DNA of 64,000 bases from CAWDVK01 sp963805715. GTDB taxonomy: Bacteria; Actinomycetota; Actinomycetes; Streptosporangiales; Streptosporangiaceae. Positions 24,315 to 33,714 of this stretch are shown here, piece by piece. Below the pieces are notes generated by a model. The model was not told the DNA's origin. It ran no database searches and saw nothing but the letters and a program-made list of their open reading frames with translations. The DNA lies in assembly GCA_963805715.1 (NCBI GenBank), contig CAWDVK010000002.1:124001-188000 (forward strand). The letters run 5' to 3'. How positions within the stretch are numbered: position 1 is the stretch's first letter; the number at the start of each line of letters is the position of its first letter. The position numbers and the translations under genes were made by a program.

Positions 24315-26261
24315 GTGACCGACGCGGCGTTTCGCGACGAAATCCGGCGCAACCTCACGGCCAGCGCACGGCGGCGGCGGCGCCTGTATTACCGCGGGCT
24401 GGAGGCAGCCGCTGACGCATCGGCCTGGCTGTGCGGGCTGGCCGCGGCAGCGTGGGTGACGCGGGACGTCGCCACCCCGGCCATCACGCTGCTGGTCGCG
24501 CTGCGCGCGGCGGTCGCCGTCACCCTGCTCTCGGCCGCCTCGGGCGTGCTGGGCGGCCTGTACCGGGACCGGCACCAGCGCGGCAGCTTCGACGAGCTCA
24601 TCGCCGTCGGCCGGGCAGGCGCCGGGATGGTGATCGCGCTCGCGGTGTTAGGCGGGACGCTGGTTCCCGGTCAGCGGGAGCCGCTGCACACGATCGCCTG
24701 CGGTGCCGTCTTCGCCCTGCTCGCGGTACTCGGCGGGCGCTCGATGGTGGTCGCGGCCCGGCAGTGGTCGCCATTCTTCGGCTCATCCGGCGTGAAGATC
24801 ATCGTATTCGGGGCGGGCGACGCCGGCACGCAGCTCATCCAGGGCCTGGCCCGCCAGCCGGCGCCGGAGTACCGGCCGGTGGCCCTGCTCGACGACGACC
24901 CGGCCAAGCGGCGGCTGAAGATCCACGGCCTGCCCGTGCTCGGCGACCGGGCCCAGATGGCGCAGGCCGCGGCGCGGACCGGGGCCAGCGTGCTGGTGAT
25001 CGCCATCGCGCGGACCAGGGGATCGGCGATCCGCGAGCTGACCGAGGAGGCCGAGCGCTGCGGGCTGATCCCGAAGGTGATCCCGTCCGTCGCCGAGCTG
25101 CTCAGCGGCGGCGCGCGGATCGAGGGCGTGCGCGACCCGCGGATCAGCGACCTGCTCGGCCGCCGGCAGGTGTCGACCGACATCGACGGCGTCGCCGCCC
25201 GCTTCGCCGGCAAGCGGATCCTGGTCACCGGGGCCGGCGGGTCCATCGGCTCCGAGCTGTGCCGTCAGCTGCACCGCTTCGGCCCCGCCGAGCTGGTCAT
25301 GCTGGACCGTGACGAGTCGGCACTGCACGCGGTCCAGCTCGCTCTCGACGGGCGCGCGCTGCTGGACTGCGACCAGCTGGTGCTGGCCGACATCCGCGAC
25401 CCCGGCCGGGTCCGCGAGATCTTCCGGCAGTTCCGGCCGGAGATCGTCTTCCATGCCGCCGCGCTCAAGCACCTGCCGCTGCTCGAGCGCTACCCGGCCG
25501 AGGCGCTGAAGAGCAACATCTGGGGCACGCTGACCGTGCTGGAGGCCGCCGCGGCGTCCGGGGTCAGCGCGTTCGTCAACATCTCGACCGACAAGGCAGC
25601 CGACCCGGTCAGCGTGCTCGGCTACTCCAAGCGGATCGCGGAACGGCTGACCGCGCACGTGGCCAGTCAGTCGGGCGGCACCTACCTGAGCGTGCGATTC
25701 GGCAACGTGCTCGGCAGCCGGGGCTCGTTCCTGACCGCGCTGACCGCGCAGGTCGCGGCCGGGGGCCCGCTGACCGTCACCCACCCCGATGTCAGCCGGT
25801 ACTTCATGACCGCCAGCGAGGCAGTGCAGCTGGTGCTGCAGGCCGCGGTGATCGGCCGCGACGGCGAGGTCCTCGTTCTGGATATGGGCGAGCAGGTGCG
25901 CATCGCCGATATTGCCCGCCGGCTCGCTGACAGCGCATCCGAGCAGATCGACATCGTCTTCACCGGGCTGCGGCCGGGCGAGAAGATGACCGAGATGCTG
26001 CTCGGCGCGAACGAGACCGGCGAGCTGCTGGAGCACCCGCTGATCCGGCACGTCGCGGTGAGCCCGATCTCGCCCGACGAGGTCGTCAGCCTGGACGCCG
26101 GCCTGCCCGGCTGCGACGTGCGCGCGGCCCTGGCCCAGTGCGCGGTCCGGCCGGTCCGGCCGCCGGTGCTCTCCGCGGACTACATCTCCGCCCAGCCGCT
26201 GCCTACCCCCAGGCCAGCGGTATCAGCCGGGCCAGCAGATCGTCGAGTAGGTCAGCGGTAG
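24315..26261 (+). CDS. CapD/WbpM-like nucleoside-diphosphate-sugar dehydratase
   Basis: A 648-residue membrane-bound protein. Residues 25-150 contain four membrane helices; 155-290 is a first Rossmann domain (IIVFGAGDAGTQLIQGLAR); 295-600 is an extended SDR domain with ILVTGAGGSIGSELCRQL, NISTDKAADPVSVLGYSKR at the active site, and VSRYFMTASEAVQLVLQAA. This is the UDP-GlcNAc 4,6-dehydratase architecture that starts synthesis of deoxy-amino sugars for capsule or EPS. GTG 24315 follows GGAGAATC. Its 3' end overlaps the convergent phosphatase gene by about 59 bases. Confidence 0.9.
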   Translation: MTDAAFRDEIRRNLTASARRRRRLYYRGLEAAADASAWLCGLAAAAWVTRDVATPAITLLVALRAAVAVTLLSAASGVLGGLYRDRHQRGSFDELIAVGRAGAGMVIALAVLGGTLVPGQREPLHTIACGAVFALLAVLGGRSMVVAARQWSPFFGSSGVKIIVFGAGDAGTQLIQGLARQPAPEYRPVALLDDDPAKRRLKIHGLPVLGDRAQMAQAAARTGASVLVIAIARTRGSAIRELTEEAERCGLIPKVIPSVAELLSGGARIEGVRDPRISDLLGRRQVSTDIDGVAARFAGKRILVTGAGGSIGSELCRQLHRFGPAELVMLDRDESALHAVQLALDGRALLDCDQLVLADIRDPGRVREIFRQFRPEIVFHAAALKHLPLLERYPAEALKSNIWGTLTVLEAAAASGVSAFVNISTDKAADPVSVLGYSKRIAERLTAHVASQSGGTYLSVRFGNVLGSRGSFLTALTAQVAAGGPLTVTHPDVSRYFMTASEAVQLVLQAAVIGRDGEVLVLDMGEQVRIADIARRLADSASEQIDIVFTGLRPGEKMTEMLLGANETGELLEHPLIRHVAVSPISPDEVVSLDAGLPGCDVRAALAQCAVRPVRPPVLSADYISAQPLPTPRPAVSAGPADRRVGQR

Positions 26262-26748
26262 CGGTGCACAGCTGCAGCGGGCCGCCGGCCGGATCGGCGA
26301 TATCGTCCCCGGCGGAGTCGCCCAGCAGCGCCGATCGCTGCCGGCCCGCGTGCGCGCGGCCCAGCCAGCCGGCCATGTCCTCGCCGGGCTGCCGGGCTCC
26401 GGCCAGCTCGCCGCGCCGGACCAGTTCCCGGAGCGTGAAGGCGCGCGGCCAGGCCGGCGGCAGCAGCACGACCGCGTGCCGCAGGTGCTCACGGGCCATC
26501 GCGAGGATCAGGTCCGTCGCGGCCAGGTCGTCCGCCGCCAGCGCGCGGCTGCGGTGCCCGCTCACGTCGAGGCCGCGCGCGGCCATCGCCGCGACGGCCT
26601 CCGGCGACGGCGGCAGCCCGCCGCCGCGCAGCCCCGCCGACCGGACCGAGGCGCGAATCCCGGCGGCGGCCAGCCGGCTCTGCAGCAGCGCGGCGGTCAT
26701 CACCGACCGGCACTGGTTCGCGGTGCAGAGCACGAGCACACGGGTCAT
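26203..26748 (-). CDS. Low-molecular-weight protein-tyrosine phosphatase
   Basis: A 181-residue protein with the LMW-PTP loop CTANQCRS (Cys-x5-Arg) near the N-terminus, the helix VMTAALLQSRLAAAG and an acidic DIADPAGG near residue 160 supplying the general-acid Asp. It likely removes phosphate from the Tyr cluster of the BY-kinase encoded next door, the usual on-off pair in capsule export. It runs opposite to both neighbours and its last ~59 bases overlap the CapD gene 3' end. Confidence 0.88.
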   Translation of the reverse strand: MTRVLVLCTANQCRSVMTAALLQSRLAAAGIRASVRSAGLRGGGLPPSPEAVAAMAARGLDVSGHRSRALAADDLAATDLILAMAREHLRHAVVLLPPAWPRAFTLRELVRRGELAGARQPGEDMAGWLGRAHAGRQRSALLGDSAGDDIADPAGGPLQLCTATADLLDDLLARLIPLAWG

Positions 26749-26997
26749 CCGGGCCGCCGCGTCACGTTTTCCGGTCCTGAATCGATCACCATTCCGTGGC
26801 CCACACTAGAACGGCGGGAGCGCGGAGCGGGCGCGGATACGGGGCTGCCATGGGCAGCTGCCGGGTTAATCATCATCCGCCCAATCACGCAGAGCGAGCG
26901 AGAGTACACTCACCGTACATCAGTGGCGGCAGAGCATGCGCGCGACGGCCGATGACACGAGCCACGCTGAAGCCAGGAACCTACCGGGAGGACGGGG

Positions 26998-28713
26998 ATG
27001 ACGACTGAGTTCGGGGGGGCTCCGACTCTTCGCTCCTATATCGTGCTCGTGCGCCGCCGCAAGTGGTGGATCGTGGTTGCGGCGATGCTCGGCCTGGGAG
27101 CAAGCCTGGGCCTGTCCTTAACCCAGGCCAAGCAGTACTCGGCCACGGCGCAGATCCTGGTCCAGCCGTCCGGCGCCAGCACAGCGCTCGGCGGCGGGCA
27201 GGCCGCCGTCACCCCCACCGACGTGCAGACCGACCTGCAGCTGGTGACCAGCGCGCCGGTGCAGGACGCGGTCGCGAGCAAGCTCGGCAGCAAGCCGTCC
27301 ATCTCGGCCACCGAGGTGGCCCAGACGAACGTCATCGCCGTCACCGCCATCAGCGCCAGCCCGGCGCAGGCCGCGCTGATCGCCAATACCTACGCCAGGT
27401 CGTTCGTCAGCAGCCAGCAGAGCGCGGCGGTCGCCGAGCTCACCGCGGCCGAGGCGCAGGTGCACGCCCAGATCAACTCGCTCGGCCGGCAGATCACCGC
27501 GCTCAAGGCCAGCGGCGGCAACTCGGCGACGCAGGTATCGGCGCTGGTCAACCAGCAGGCCGTGCTGCGCCAGCAGCTGGCCCAGATGGAGGTCAGCGGC
27601 GCGGTCGGCACCAGCGGGCTGGAGCTGGTCACGCCCGCCGTGGCACCGGCGTCACCGAGTTCGCCTAAGCCGAGGGAGGACGCGGCGCTCGGCCTGGTGG
27701 CCGGCCTGATCCTCGGTCTCGGCGCCGCGTTCCTGCGGGACAGCCTGGACGACACCCTGTCCTCCAAGGACGCGGCCGAGCAGCTGAGCGGCGCGCCGGT
27801 ACTGACGATGGTCCCGATGGTCGCCTCCTGGAAGCGGCGCGACCAGCCGCTGGTGATCTCGGTCTCGCACCCGCTCTCGCCGGCCGCGGAGGCCTACCGG
27901 TCGCTGCGCACCTCGCTGCAGTTCGCCCGGCAGGAACGCGACCTGCGGACCCTGGTGGTGACCAGCCCGGCCGCGACCGAGGGCAAGACGTCCACGATCG
28001 CGAACCTCGGCGCGGTGTTCGCCCAGGCGGGCGAGCGGGTGGTGCTGGTCTCGTGTGACCTGCGCAAGCCGCGGATCGGCTCGTTCTTCGGGCTGGACGA
28101 GCAGTACGGCCTGACCACGGTGCTGCTCGGCGAGCAGGCGCTGGCGGACGTGCTGCAGCCGGTGAGCGGCTTCGAGACGCTGTGGCTGCTGGGTGCCGGG
28201 CCGCTGCCGTCCAACCCGGCCGAGCTGCTGAACGGGGCCGCCACCCGGGAGGTGTTCGCGGCCTTGCGCGGCGAGTTCGACCTGGTGCTGATCGACAGCC
28301 CGCCGGTGCTCCCGGTCACCGACGCGGCCATCCTGTCCAAGGACGCCGACGGGACGCTGCTGGTCGTGGCCGCGGGCCAGACCAAGCGGGTAGACGTGCG
28401 CCGCGCCGCCGAGAAACTGGCCCAGGTCAACGCGCCGCTCGTGGGAACGATCCTGAACGAGGTCACCCGCCAGGTCGGGTACGGATACGGCGGCGGCTAC
28501 GGGAGCAGCTACGGATACGGGTACGGCCACGCGGCGCTGGACCCCTCAGTGGAGCTGGCCCGGGTGCCGCTGCCGGCCAGCGGCAGCTCGCACCTGAACG
28601 GCAGCGCGTCGTCCAGCGGTCACGCGCCCGTCAACGGCAGCGTCAACGGCAGCGCGGCTGAGGGCAGTAGTCCGTCGGGCAGGCACGGGCGCTCGCGGAT
28701 CAGGAACTGGTAA
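26998..28713 (+). CDS. Wzz-BY-kinase: polysaccharide biosynthesis tyrosine autokinase
   Basis: A 571-residue fusion of a Wzz-type chain-length domain with a cytoplasmic kinase. Helix 1 is WWIVVAAMLGLGASLGLSL; a periplasmic coiled-coil follows (AEAQVHAQINSLGRQITALK), then helix 2 (ALGLVAGLILGLGAAFL). The kinase has Walker A (SPAATEGKTSTIANLG), Walker A' (VVLVSCDLRKP) and Walker B (LVLIDSPPVLPVTDAA). A C-terminal Tyr cluster (GYGYGGGYGSSYGYGYGH) is the autophosphorylation site. ATG 26998 follows GGGAGGACGGGG. It controls EPS polymer length together with the phosphatase at 26203. Confidence 0.93.
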   Translation: MTTEFGGAPTLRSYIVLVRRRKWWIVVAAMLGLGASLGLSLTQAKQYSATAQILVQPSGASTALGGGQAAVTPTDVQTDLQLVTSAPVQDAVASKLGSKPSISATEVAQTNVIAVTAISASPAQAALIANTYARSFVSSQQSAAVAELTAAEAQVHAQINSLGRQITALKASGGNSATQVSALVNQQAVLRQQLAQMEVSGAVGTSGLELVTPAVAPASPSSPKPREDAALGLVAGLILGLGAAFLRDSLDDTLSSKDAAEQLSGAPVLTMVPMVASWKRRDQPLVISVSHPLSPAAEAYRSLRTSLQFARQERDLRTLVVTSPAATEGKTSTIANLGAVFAQAGERVVLVSCDLRKPRIGSFFGLDEQYGLTTVLLGEQALADVLQPVSGFETLWLLGAGPLPSNPAELLNGAATREVFAALRGEFDLVLIDSPPVLPVTDAAILSKDADGTLLVVAAGQTKRVDVRRAAEKLAQVNAPLVGTILNEVTRQVGYGYGGGYGSSYGYGYGHAALDPSVELARVPLPASGSSHLNGSASSSGHAPVNGSVNGSAAEGSSPSGRHGRSRIRNW

Positions 28714-28879
28714 AGCCCGTGGATCAGCACCATGCAGCCACCGCTGCCTGCATCGTCGTAGGCAAGTTTCACCGCGGCGAGCGTGGCCGCACAACCGGTC
28801 CGGCCACAACATGAGCGACCGAGCCATCATATGGCGCCTGATCGGCTCAGGCCGGCGGGCGGGCCGGTGGCGGGTGGTG

Positions 28880-30012
28880 TCAGCGGTGTCCGTCAGGGGT
28901 GCGCTCTGTGCGGACTGCGCATGACCAGGGGTCTGCGCTCATGGGCTCCAGCATGATGTTCGCTGCTGTCTCGTTGTCGGAGCCGGTCCACTGGTCGATC
29001 CATTCCCATGCCTGGCCGGCAGCGGTGAACACGGTGCGGGGCTGGCCGGTGCAGTAGGAGGGCGACAGGACGCCGCCGGGCAGTGATCCGGGCGTCCACG
29101 GCCCGAGCATGGACGGGGCGGTGGAGTATCCGGCCTGGACCTGTGTCGCGCCGCCTGCTGACTTGTCCCTGGGCGGCCCGGTGCAGTATCCGCAGCCGGG
29201 CGTGGAGTACACCATTTCCCAGGTTCCGTCCGCCATCTGCCAGGCGCCGACACCCTCGCCGATGACCGCGCGGGCGTCAGGCGAGGCGGCCGGGATGCTG
29301 GCGCCGGCCATGCCGGGGCCGCCCTGGCTGGTGCCGTCGGTCCACCATTTGTCGAGCGCCTGCTCGTGCAGGGTGTATTGCGAGCACAGGATCGCTGCCG
29401 AGGCGCCGCTGGTGATGATGGAGAAGTCGCCGTTGACGTTGCACTGCTCCAGCTCCGGCTTGTGCGTGGACCCGTGCGGCGCGCCGGCCTGATACCCGCA
29501 GGGCCCGGCCGGCCCGTTGCAGCCCATCACGTAATAGGCGGGCACGTCATAGACGGTGTGATCACGGGGCGCGTTGAACCACAACAGCCACACCCCGTCC
29601 GGGCGGTGCAGCATCCGCGGGTTGAAGCACCCGGCCCCGGTCGACCCGCACACCCAGTCCCAGGTCTTGCCCTTATCCGGCCCCCAGTTGTCCAGGGCCT
29701 TCGGCGAGAACAGCATGCCCCGGTATTCCCACGGCCCGGTCAGCGAGCTGGCCGTCTCGACCCCGAACCCGCAGAACGGCGTGTTCTTGTGTCCCCACTC
29801 GAAGCCGCACTTGTACATCGTGCCGTACAGGTGAAAAAGGTGCCGCCGTCCTGCACGATCGTGCCGTCGTGCAGGTCATGGCCGGTAATCATGATCGGCG
29901 TCGTCACCGGCGCGGCGGCGCGAGCCGGTGTCACGAGCGCGGATAAGGCAAGTGCGAGGACGGCTAGGGCTGCAGCAGCCACCGCGCCGAGCCGGCGCAT
30001 CACTTCCATCAT
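28880..30012 (-). CDS. Secreted GH43-like beta-propeller protein, frameshift in T5 run
   Basis: From ATG 30012 a signal peptide (MRRLGAVAAAALAVLALALS..ARAAA) leads to MITGHDLHDGTIVQDGGTFF, then the frame slips at a five-T run (29834-29838 on the plus strand as A5) and continues HLYGTMYKCGFEW, LTGPWEYRGMLFSP, GCFNPRMLHRPDGVWLLWFN, GTWEMVYSTPGCGY. One missing base restores a ~377-residue protein. The pattern of HDGTIV, GxxxNPRM and paired Asp/Glu sites suggests a family-43-type five-bladed propeller that would bind or cut a glycan. Its setting beside EPS genes fits polysaccharide trimming. Substrate unknown. Confidence 0.7.
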
Positions 30013-30472
30013 GTCCGCGCCGGGCAGTCGTCCTGGAGAGTGAACGGGAAGATGCATGGCGTCCCCCTTGGCTAGACGGTGTAGGGGTCTATGCACCGCT
30101 TATGACTGGGTAGCCTGCGAAAAGATGTGGGGAGACATCCCCATATGGGGAGGTCTCCCCATGCCGTCCGCGGCGTCTGATGACGGCTCGCGGCTCAGCC
30201 CCCGGAGGTCCGGGCCATCCCAGCCCGGCCGCTCGCGCGGGCGCGGGAGTTGCCGTCACATGACATGGCAGGCCACGTCACTTACACAACCGGTAGGACA
30301 CGCCCGCCTGCATCGTCAGCTGCTGAGGATGCGAGCAGGTAGCGGTGATCACGGGAGCCGCAGTCCGGATCCTGGGTGGGCGTAGATTGGCGGGCCCGAT
30401 GGCCACGGATGGCTCATTGACTGCGCCGTCTCCGCGCCTACCTAGCGTGGGGTTAGGAAGACGGGCCGACCG
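30013..30472. other. Divergent intergenic region with long palindrome
   Basis: About 460 bases between the GH43-like gene (minus) and the FHA gene (plus). It holds the 34-bp palindrome at 30128-30161 and otherwise G/C-rich sequence without a supportable gene. Both promoters should lie here. Confidence 0.55.
30128..30161. promoter_or_regulatory. 34-bp near-perfect palindrome (operator or hairpin)
   Basis: Arms read TGGGGAGACATCCCCAT (30128-30144) and ATGGGGAGGTCTCCCCA (30145-30161); only one base pair of seventeen mismatches, and the inner 14 bases TCCCCATATGGGGA are perfect. It is centred about 130 bases upstream of the GH43-like start and 330 upstream of the FHA gene. A dimeric regulator site is more likely than a terminator because it sits between divergent genes. 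Confidence 0.75.
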
Positions 30473-31177
30473 GTGCTGCTGATTGTCATGTATGAGTCGC
30501 AGACGTGGCGCGTTCGTCCGGGTGAGTCGTTCACTTTCGGCCGGGCGCCTGGGTGTTCTGCGGTGCTGCCCGCGGCCGACCGTGCCGTGTCGCGGAGCGC
30601 GGGGAGCTTCCGCTTCCATGACGGGTGCTGGTGGCTGCATAACGACAGCAGTTCCTCGGTGTTATGCGTGCTCGGCGACCGGGGATTCCGGGCCGATCTC
30701 CCGCCGGGGCTGCAGGTGCCGCTGCAGCAGTGGCACGCCAAGGTGACCGTGACAGGGTCGCTGGACATCTACACCCTGCGGCTGCGGCTGCCCGATCTTG
30801 ACGATGCGCCGGACCCGGAGCAGCCTCCGGTCGCCTATATGACCGGTGAGCGCGCGGTGACCAGCACCCGGTACCGCGCTCCGCTCAGCGACAGTGACCG
30901 GCTGGTGCTGGCGGCGCGGTTCGAGGCGTACCTGGCCTGGCGGCACGCCGGAGACCCGGCGCCGGCCAGCGCCAGGGACACCGCCGAGCGGATCGGCTGG
31001 CAGGCCCATACGGTGGCCAAGCGGTGCGAGAACATCCGGGACCGCTACGTGCGGCTGGGCGTTCCCGGGCTCCGCGGGCCGCGGGCCCTGGAGGAGCTCG
31101 CGCTGCTGCTGGTCTCCACCGGCGAGCTGACCGCCGCCGACCTGCGGCGCCTGCCCGCCAGGGACTTGCCCGGCTGA
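30473..31177 (+). CDS. FHA-domain protein with C-terminal helical DNA-binding-like region
   Basis: A 234-residue protein. Residues ~1-100 form an FHA fold: LLIVMYESQTWRVRPGESF, FGRAPGCSAVL (the GR turn) and AVSRSAGSFRF, where the usual SRxH is SRSAG so the phosphothreonine-contacting His is absent. Residues 130-234 are helical (LSDSDRLVLAARFEAYLAWR, TAERIGWQAHTVAKRCENIR, RALEELALLLVSTGEL) and resemble a winged-helix/bacterial transcriptional activation region. GTG 30473 keeps the first strand; ATG 30488 is an alternative. Its place next to a tyrosine-kinase locus suggests phosphorylation-linked control, which is inference. Confidence 0.75.
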   Translation: MLLIVMYESQTWRVRPGESFTFGRAPGCSAVLPAADRAVSRSAGSFRFHDGCWWLHNDSSSSVLCVLGDRGFRADLPPGLQVPLQQWHAKVTVTGSLDIYTLRLRLPDLDDAPDPEQPPVAYMTGERAVTSTRYRAPLSDSDRLVLAARFEAYLAWRHAGDPAPASARDTAERIGWQAHTVAKRCENIRDRYVRLGVPGLRGPRALEELALLLVSTGELTAADLRRLPARDLPG

Positions 31178-31386
31178 GGCTTGCCGGCGAGATATCCGCC
31201 TCCTCTTTCCCGCGTGCCACCCGGCCAGCGTCCGGCAGTGCCCGGCCTGGCCGGCCATGGGGGCCGCGCGGCGCACTGGGGAACCCTCCCCTTGTATCCG
31301 GCGCGGTCCGGACGCACCCTGTGCCCAGGACGCGACGAAAGCCGCGCCGCCGGAACTCGCGGCCGTAACTCAAGAAGGCGTACCTC

Positions 31387-31908
31387 ATGAAACTGACCAG
31401 CCACGCAGCACGGCAGATAGCCGTTGCAGCGATCACCTGCACAGCGAGCCTCTTACCCGCTGCCGCCATGGCCTCGGCCGGCCCGGCAGCCACGCTGGGA
31501 TCATCCGCCTCCCGGGCGAGGCCGGCTCGCCCGGTGACCGCCTACGTCACCCGCCCCCTGGGGGACCAGGTGATCCCGATCAGCACTGTCTCCAACAAGG
31601 CCGGCAACGCGATCACGGTAGGGGGCTTTCCCGACGCCATCGCGGTCACCCCGGACGGGAAGACCGCCTACGTCGTGAACCAGAACTCGGGCACGGTGAC
31701 CCCGATCCGGACCTCGACCGGCACCGCCGGCAAGGCGGTCAAGGTCGGGAGGGACCCCGTTGACATGGCGATCACCCCGGACGGGACGACCGCCTACGTC
31801 GTCAGCCCCGTGCCGGGCAGGGTGACCCCGATCCGGACCGCCACCAACACCCTCGGCAAGGCGATCAAGGTAGGCGCCTACGTCAGCCTCATCGTGATCA
31901 CGCCGTAA
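31387..31908 (+). CDS. Secreted YVTN beta-propeller repeat protein (short)
   Basis: A 173-residue protein with a signal peptide (QIAVAAITCTASLLPAAAMA) and about three ~43-residue blades of the type AIAVTPDGKTAYVVNQNSG then VTPIRTxTxTxGKxIKVG. Complete propellers need six or seven blades, so this is either half of an oligomer or a short remnant. ATG 31387 is preceded by a weak purine stretch (AAGAAGG). It is a close paralogue of the next gene and followed by a terminator hairpin. Confidence 0.8.
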   Translation: MKLTSHAARQIAVAAITCTASLLPAAAMASAGPAATLGSSASRARPARPVTAYVTRPLGDQVIPISTVSNKAGNAITVGGFPDAIAVTPDGKTAYVVNQNSGTVTPIRTSTGTAGKAVKVGRDPVDMAITPDGTTAYVVSPVPGRVTPIRTATNTLGKAIKVGAYVSLIVITP

Positions 31909-31913
31909 CGACC

Positions 31914-31955
31914 GTGCAGCCGGGCCGCGCCCAAGGGTGGTCGGCCCGGCCGCAC
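31914..31955 (+). terminator. Hairpin terminator after first YVTN gene
   Basis: A 14-bp stem with one mismatch (GTGCAGCCGGGCCG at 31914-31927 and CGGCCCGGCCGCAC at 31942-31955), a 14-base loop, followed by GAAAAT. It starts six bases after the stop codon of the first YVTN gene. Confidence 0.7.
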
Positions 31956-32012
31956 GAAAATCCGGGACGTGACCGCAACGGTCCCGGGCGACTGGCAAGG
32001 GAGGATCTTCCG

Positions 32013-33063
32013 ATGTCTGCACATATCATGCGCGCTGCTGGCACCGCTGCGGCGGCAGGGGCGCTTACGGCACTGGCGGCAGCAGGGACCGGTGCCGCTG
32101 GCGCGGCCAGCACAGCCCCGCAGCCGGGGCCGCCTCGCGCGGTGACTGCCTACGTCCTCAATTCGGACTCGGTGACCCCGATCCGGACCGACACCGGTAC
32201 TGCTGGCAAGCCGATCAAGATCGCGGTGCCTGGTCCCCCAGAGATTCTCGGAGCCATGGCGATCACTCCGGACGGCAAGACCGTCTACGTCGCCAACCAC
32301 GGCTTTGACACGGCGCCCGCGGACACGGTGATCCCGATCAGCACCGCCACGAGCAAGGTCGGCAAGGCGATCACTGTCGGGGAAAGCCCAGACGCCATCG
32401 CGATCACCCCCGACGGCAAGACCGCCTACGTCGTCAATCAATCGGGAACCGTGACCCCGATCCGGACCGCCACCAACACCGCGCTGAAGGCGATCGCGGT
32501 CGGGAGTAACCCCAGGGCCATCGCGATCACCCCGGACGGCAAGACCGCCTACGTCGCCAACTTCAACTCGGGCACGGTCACCCCGATCCGGACCGCCACC
32601 GGCAAGGCCGGGAAGTCCATCAAGGTCGGGAACGGGCCCGGCTACATCGCGATCACCCCGGACGGGAGGACCGCCTACGTCGCCAACTTCAACTCGGCCA
32701 CGGTGACCCCGATCCGGACCGCCACCGGCAAGCCGGCAGGCCATCAAGGTCGGGATCTGGCCCGGCTACATCGCGATCACCCCGAACGGGAATACTGCCT
32801 ACGTCGTTGGCACCGGCAACGGGATCTCCGGAACCGTGACCCCGATCCGCACCGCCACCGGCAAGGCCGGCAGGGCAATCAGGATTCCGGGCTTCCCCGG
32901 CGCCATCGCGATCACCCCGGACGGAAAGACCGGCTACGTCGTCGACAGGTGCACGATCGGGGTGACCGGCGACACGGTGACGCCGATCGACACGAGCGCC
33001 AACGCTGCCGGCAAGCCAATCAATGTAGCGACCTGTCCCAGCGCTATCGTCATCACGCCGTAG
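32013..33063 (+). pseudogene. Secreted YVTN beta-propeller repeat protein, frameshifted
   Basis: ATG 32013 follows GGGAGGATC. A signal peptide (MRAAGTAAAAGALTALAAAG) leads to seven ~45-residue blades (AIAITPDGKTAYVANFNSG, TVTPIRTATGKAGK). At 32730-32742 two bases are missing compared with the other copies (AAGCCGGCAGGCC for AAGGCCGGCAGGGCC), so the frame moves and the last ~105 residues (YIAITPNGNTAYVVGTG to CPSAIVITP, TAG 33061-33063) are out of frame. Repaired, the protein would be a complete seven-bladed propeller of about 350 residues. Blade DNA is nearly identical between copies, so recombination or assembly error is plausible. Confidence 0.75.
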
Positions 33064-33356
33064 CGACCGGACTGCCGGGGCGGCCTGGGCCCAGCACCGG
33101 CCGGGCCCGGGCCATCCCGGCGAAAGGCCGTGCACGCACGGATGACATGATCACAAGCTCCGCCCAACTCGTACTATGCCGCGGGTTGCTCTCTGGGCCT
33201 CGGCGCGCCTGGGCCCAGGTGCTACCTAATGAAGCCGGATGATCACAGATGGTAGCGTAGTGAGACAGGGCCCGACTGAAGTGCCGGCTAGTGCGGATGA
33301 CGGATAAGAGCCCGGCAGCCGGGCTAACCACCCGAACACCTCGGGATGCCGGCCGT

Positions 33357-33518
33357 ATGACTATCGCAGTGGGGATCCGCGCAGGTGCCATCGCGGCTTT
33401 GGTGGCGTCGGTCGCAGCGCTCGGCATCATGCCAGCAGCCGGGGCGGCTACGTCATCACGCGTGACGGCGCTGCCCGTCGTTTACGGGCTGCCGGAAGGG
33501 GCCAGCGGCCCGCCCTAA
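33357..33518 (+). CDS. Short secreted peptide or truncated secreted protein
   Basis: ATG 33357 begins MTIAVGIRAGAIAALVASVA, a convincing signal peptide with a cleavage site near AAGAAT, followed by only about 25 residues (SRVTALPVVYGLPEGASGPP) and a stop. No clear ribosome binding site. It may be the remnant of a larger exported protein. I do not recognise a family. Confidence 0.35.
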   Translation: MTIAVGIRAGAIAALVASVAALGIMPAAGAATSSRVTALPVVYGLPEGASGPP

Positions 33519-33714
33519 AGCGATTCCACTCCGCCCTTTCCACGTGGGCGAGGATCTGGCGGGCCTGCACGAGGAATGCGGCTCCCACCGCGGTCAGTGC
33601 AACGTGACTGGTAAGAAGCTCCGCCATAGTGGCGGCCGGAAACTTCGAACGGGCGGCCCCCCGTGCTCCCGGCCTAGCGCCGGCGCGAGCTGGCCGGCGG
33701 CCCAAGCTTGGACG

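Noticed and set aside
24783..26051. 422-codon frame opposite CapD
   Set aside because: Repetitive Gly/Arg/Asp composition typical of antisense frames of high-GC genes.
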